A stretch of 13,105 bases of DNA, taken from Anaerolineales bacterium. GTDB taxonomy: Bacteria; Chloroflexota; Anaerolineae; Anaerolineales; UBA4823. This document shows, in pieces, positions 12,934 to 13,105 of the stretch. The stretch covers positions 1-13,105 of the forward strand of contig JAQUAE010000017.1 of the NCBI GenBank assembly GCA_028687395.1. Direction: 5' to 3'. Position 1 is the stretch's first letter, and the number at the start of each line of letters is the position of its first letter. The notes beneath the pieces were generated by a model. That model searched no databases and had not been told where the DNA came from. It saw only the letters and a program-made list of their open reading frames with translations. The position numbers and the translations under genes were made by a program.

Positions 12934-12942
12934 ATTCTACCA
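12934..12942 (-). promoter_or_regulatory. Extended -10 promoter candidate for the SRPBCC gene
   Basis: On the - strand the sequence reads TGG-TAGAAT, an extended -10 pattern with 5 of 6 bases of TATAAT. The only -35-like motif (TTGCGC) is 14 bases upstream, which is short. The start would be near 12927, about 110 bases before the ATG at 12817. The rest of 12818-13086 holds no gene I can see. Confidence 0.35.
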
Positions 12943-13007
12943 TTTCACGCATGGCGCAATCGATCAGGCGCAGAGCATTAGCGAACGTTTATCCTGGAGA
13001 TAATTCC

Positions 13008-13024
13008 CCCTCCGGCCAGGAGGG
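13008..13024. other. Small GC hairpin between divergent promoters
   Basis: CCCTCC (13008-13013) pairs perfectly with GGAGGG (13019-13024) around the loop GGCCA. It lies upstream of the + strand promoter at 13044. It could insulate the divergent units or be part of an operator; there is no T-run on either side. Confidence 0.3.
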
Positions 13025-13043
13025 CACCATCGAGGGGCACGGT

Positions 13044-13072
13044 TTGACGGGCGCACCCCGGCATGCTACAAT
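13044..13072 (+). promoter_or_regulatory. Near-consensus sigma-70 promoter at the right edge
   Basis: TTGACG (13044-13049), a 17-base spacer, and TACAAT (13067-13072) match the housekeeping consensus at 5 of 6 bases in each box with ideal spacing. TGC directly before the -10 adds an extended -10 element. Transcription should start near 13079, only about eight bases before the ATG at 13087. It is the best promoter in the window. Confidence 0.75.
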
Positions 13073-13086
13073 CCTCGCAGGTTCCC

Positions 13087-13105
13087 ATGAACACTGTTAT
13101 CCTGG
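13087..13105 (+). CDS. Start of a gene running off the right edge
   Basis: ATG at 13087 opens a frame that reads M-N-T-V-I-L before the window ends. It is supported only by its position eight bases after the predicted transcription start of a strong promoter. No Shine-Dalgarno can fit, so translation would be nearly leaderless if this is the true start; a start further downstream is possible. Six residues are too few to identify the product. Confidence 0.4.

Noticed and set aside
1..13105. CRISPR array, tRNA, rRNA, insertion sequence or attachment site
   Set aside because: I saw no regularly spaced repeats, cloverleaf sequence, transposase gene or paired terminal repeats.

Overview
This looks like a stretch of chromosome from a GC-rich environmental bacterium, with most genes visibly GC-rich at third codon positions. 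A member of the Chloroflexota (Anaerolineae-like) is my best guess. The reasons are the combination of gene types, the Thr/Pro-rich linker after a lipobox in the lipoprotein, and the style of its W-P-D-x-C-L-G repeats. No rRNA, tRNA or other marker confirms this. I see no CRISPR array, insertion sequence, tRNA or phage gene.

Left edge (1-446): the C-terminus of an unidentified membrane protein (1-174) in less GC-rich DNA, then a non-coding gap holding a probable broken PRC-barrel-like fragment (229-426).

Core (447-8806, all +): seven closely spaced genes that read as one membrane-stress and proteostasis operon. In order they are a site-2-type M50 zinc protease with two CBS domains; the AAA+ zinc protease FtsH; a two-repeat PRC-barrel-like protein that overlaps ftsH by ATGA; a universal stress protein; a rhomboid serine protease; an HdeD/DUF308 six-helix membrane protein with an exact 57-residue three-fold repeat; and, after a 114-base gap with a hairpin, a P2-type (Ca2+-type) P-type ATPase. 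Three mechanistically different membrane proteases (intramembrane zinc, intramembrane serine, AAA+ zinc) lie together with ion homeostasis and stress-binding proteins. The likely shared theme is membrane quality control or regulated proteolysis under stress. This gene set is the most interesting system in the window.

Middle (8807-11186, +): a hairpin and an extended -10 promoter separate the operon from a lipoprotein gene with a duplicated Cys/Trp module, followed 26 bases later by an adenosine-specific kinase family (PF04008) gene.

Convergent junction (11187-11449): no clear terminator, but a coding-like orphan fragment that runs into the HAD gene.

Right part (11450-12817, -): an SRPBCC/AHSA1-like protein, then a small two-helix LiaI/DUF5668-like membrane protein and a HAD phosphatase four bases apart. 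The last 290 bases hold divergent promoters. The + strand one is a near-consensus sigma-70 promoter placed so close to an ATG (13087) that the transcript would be almost leaderless.
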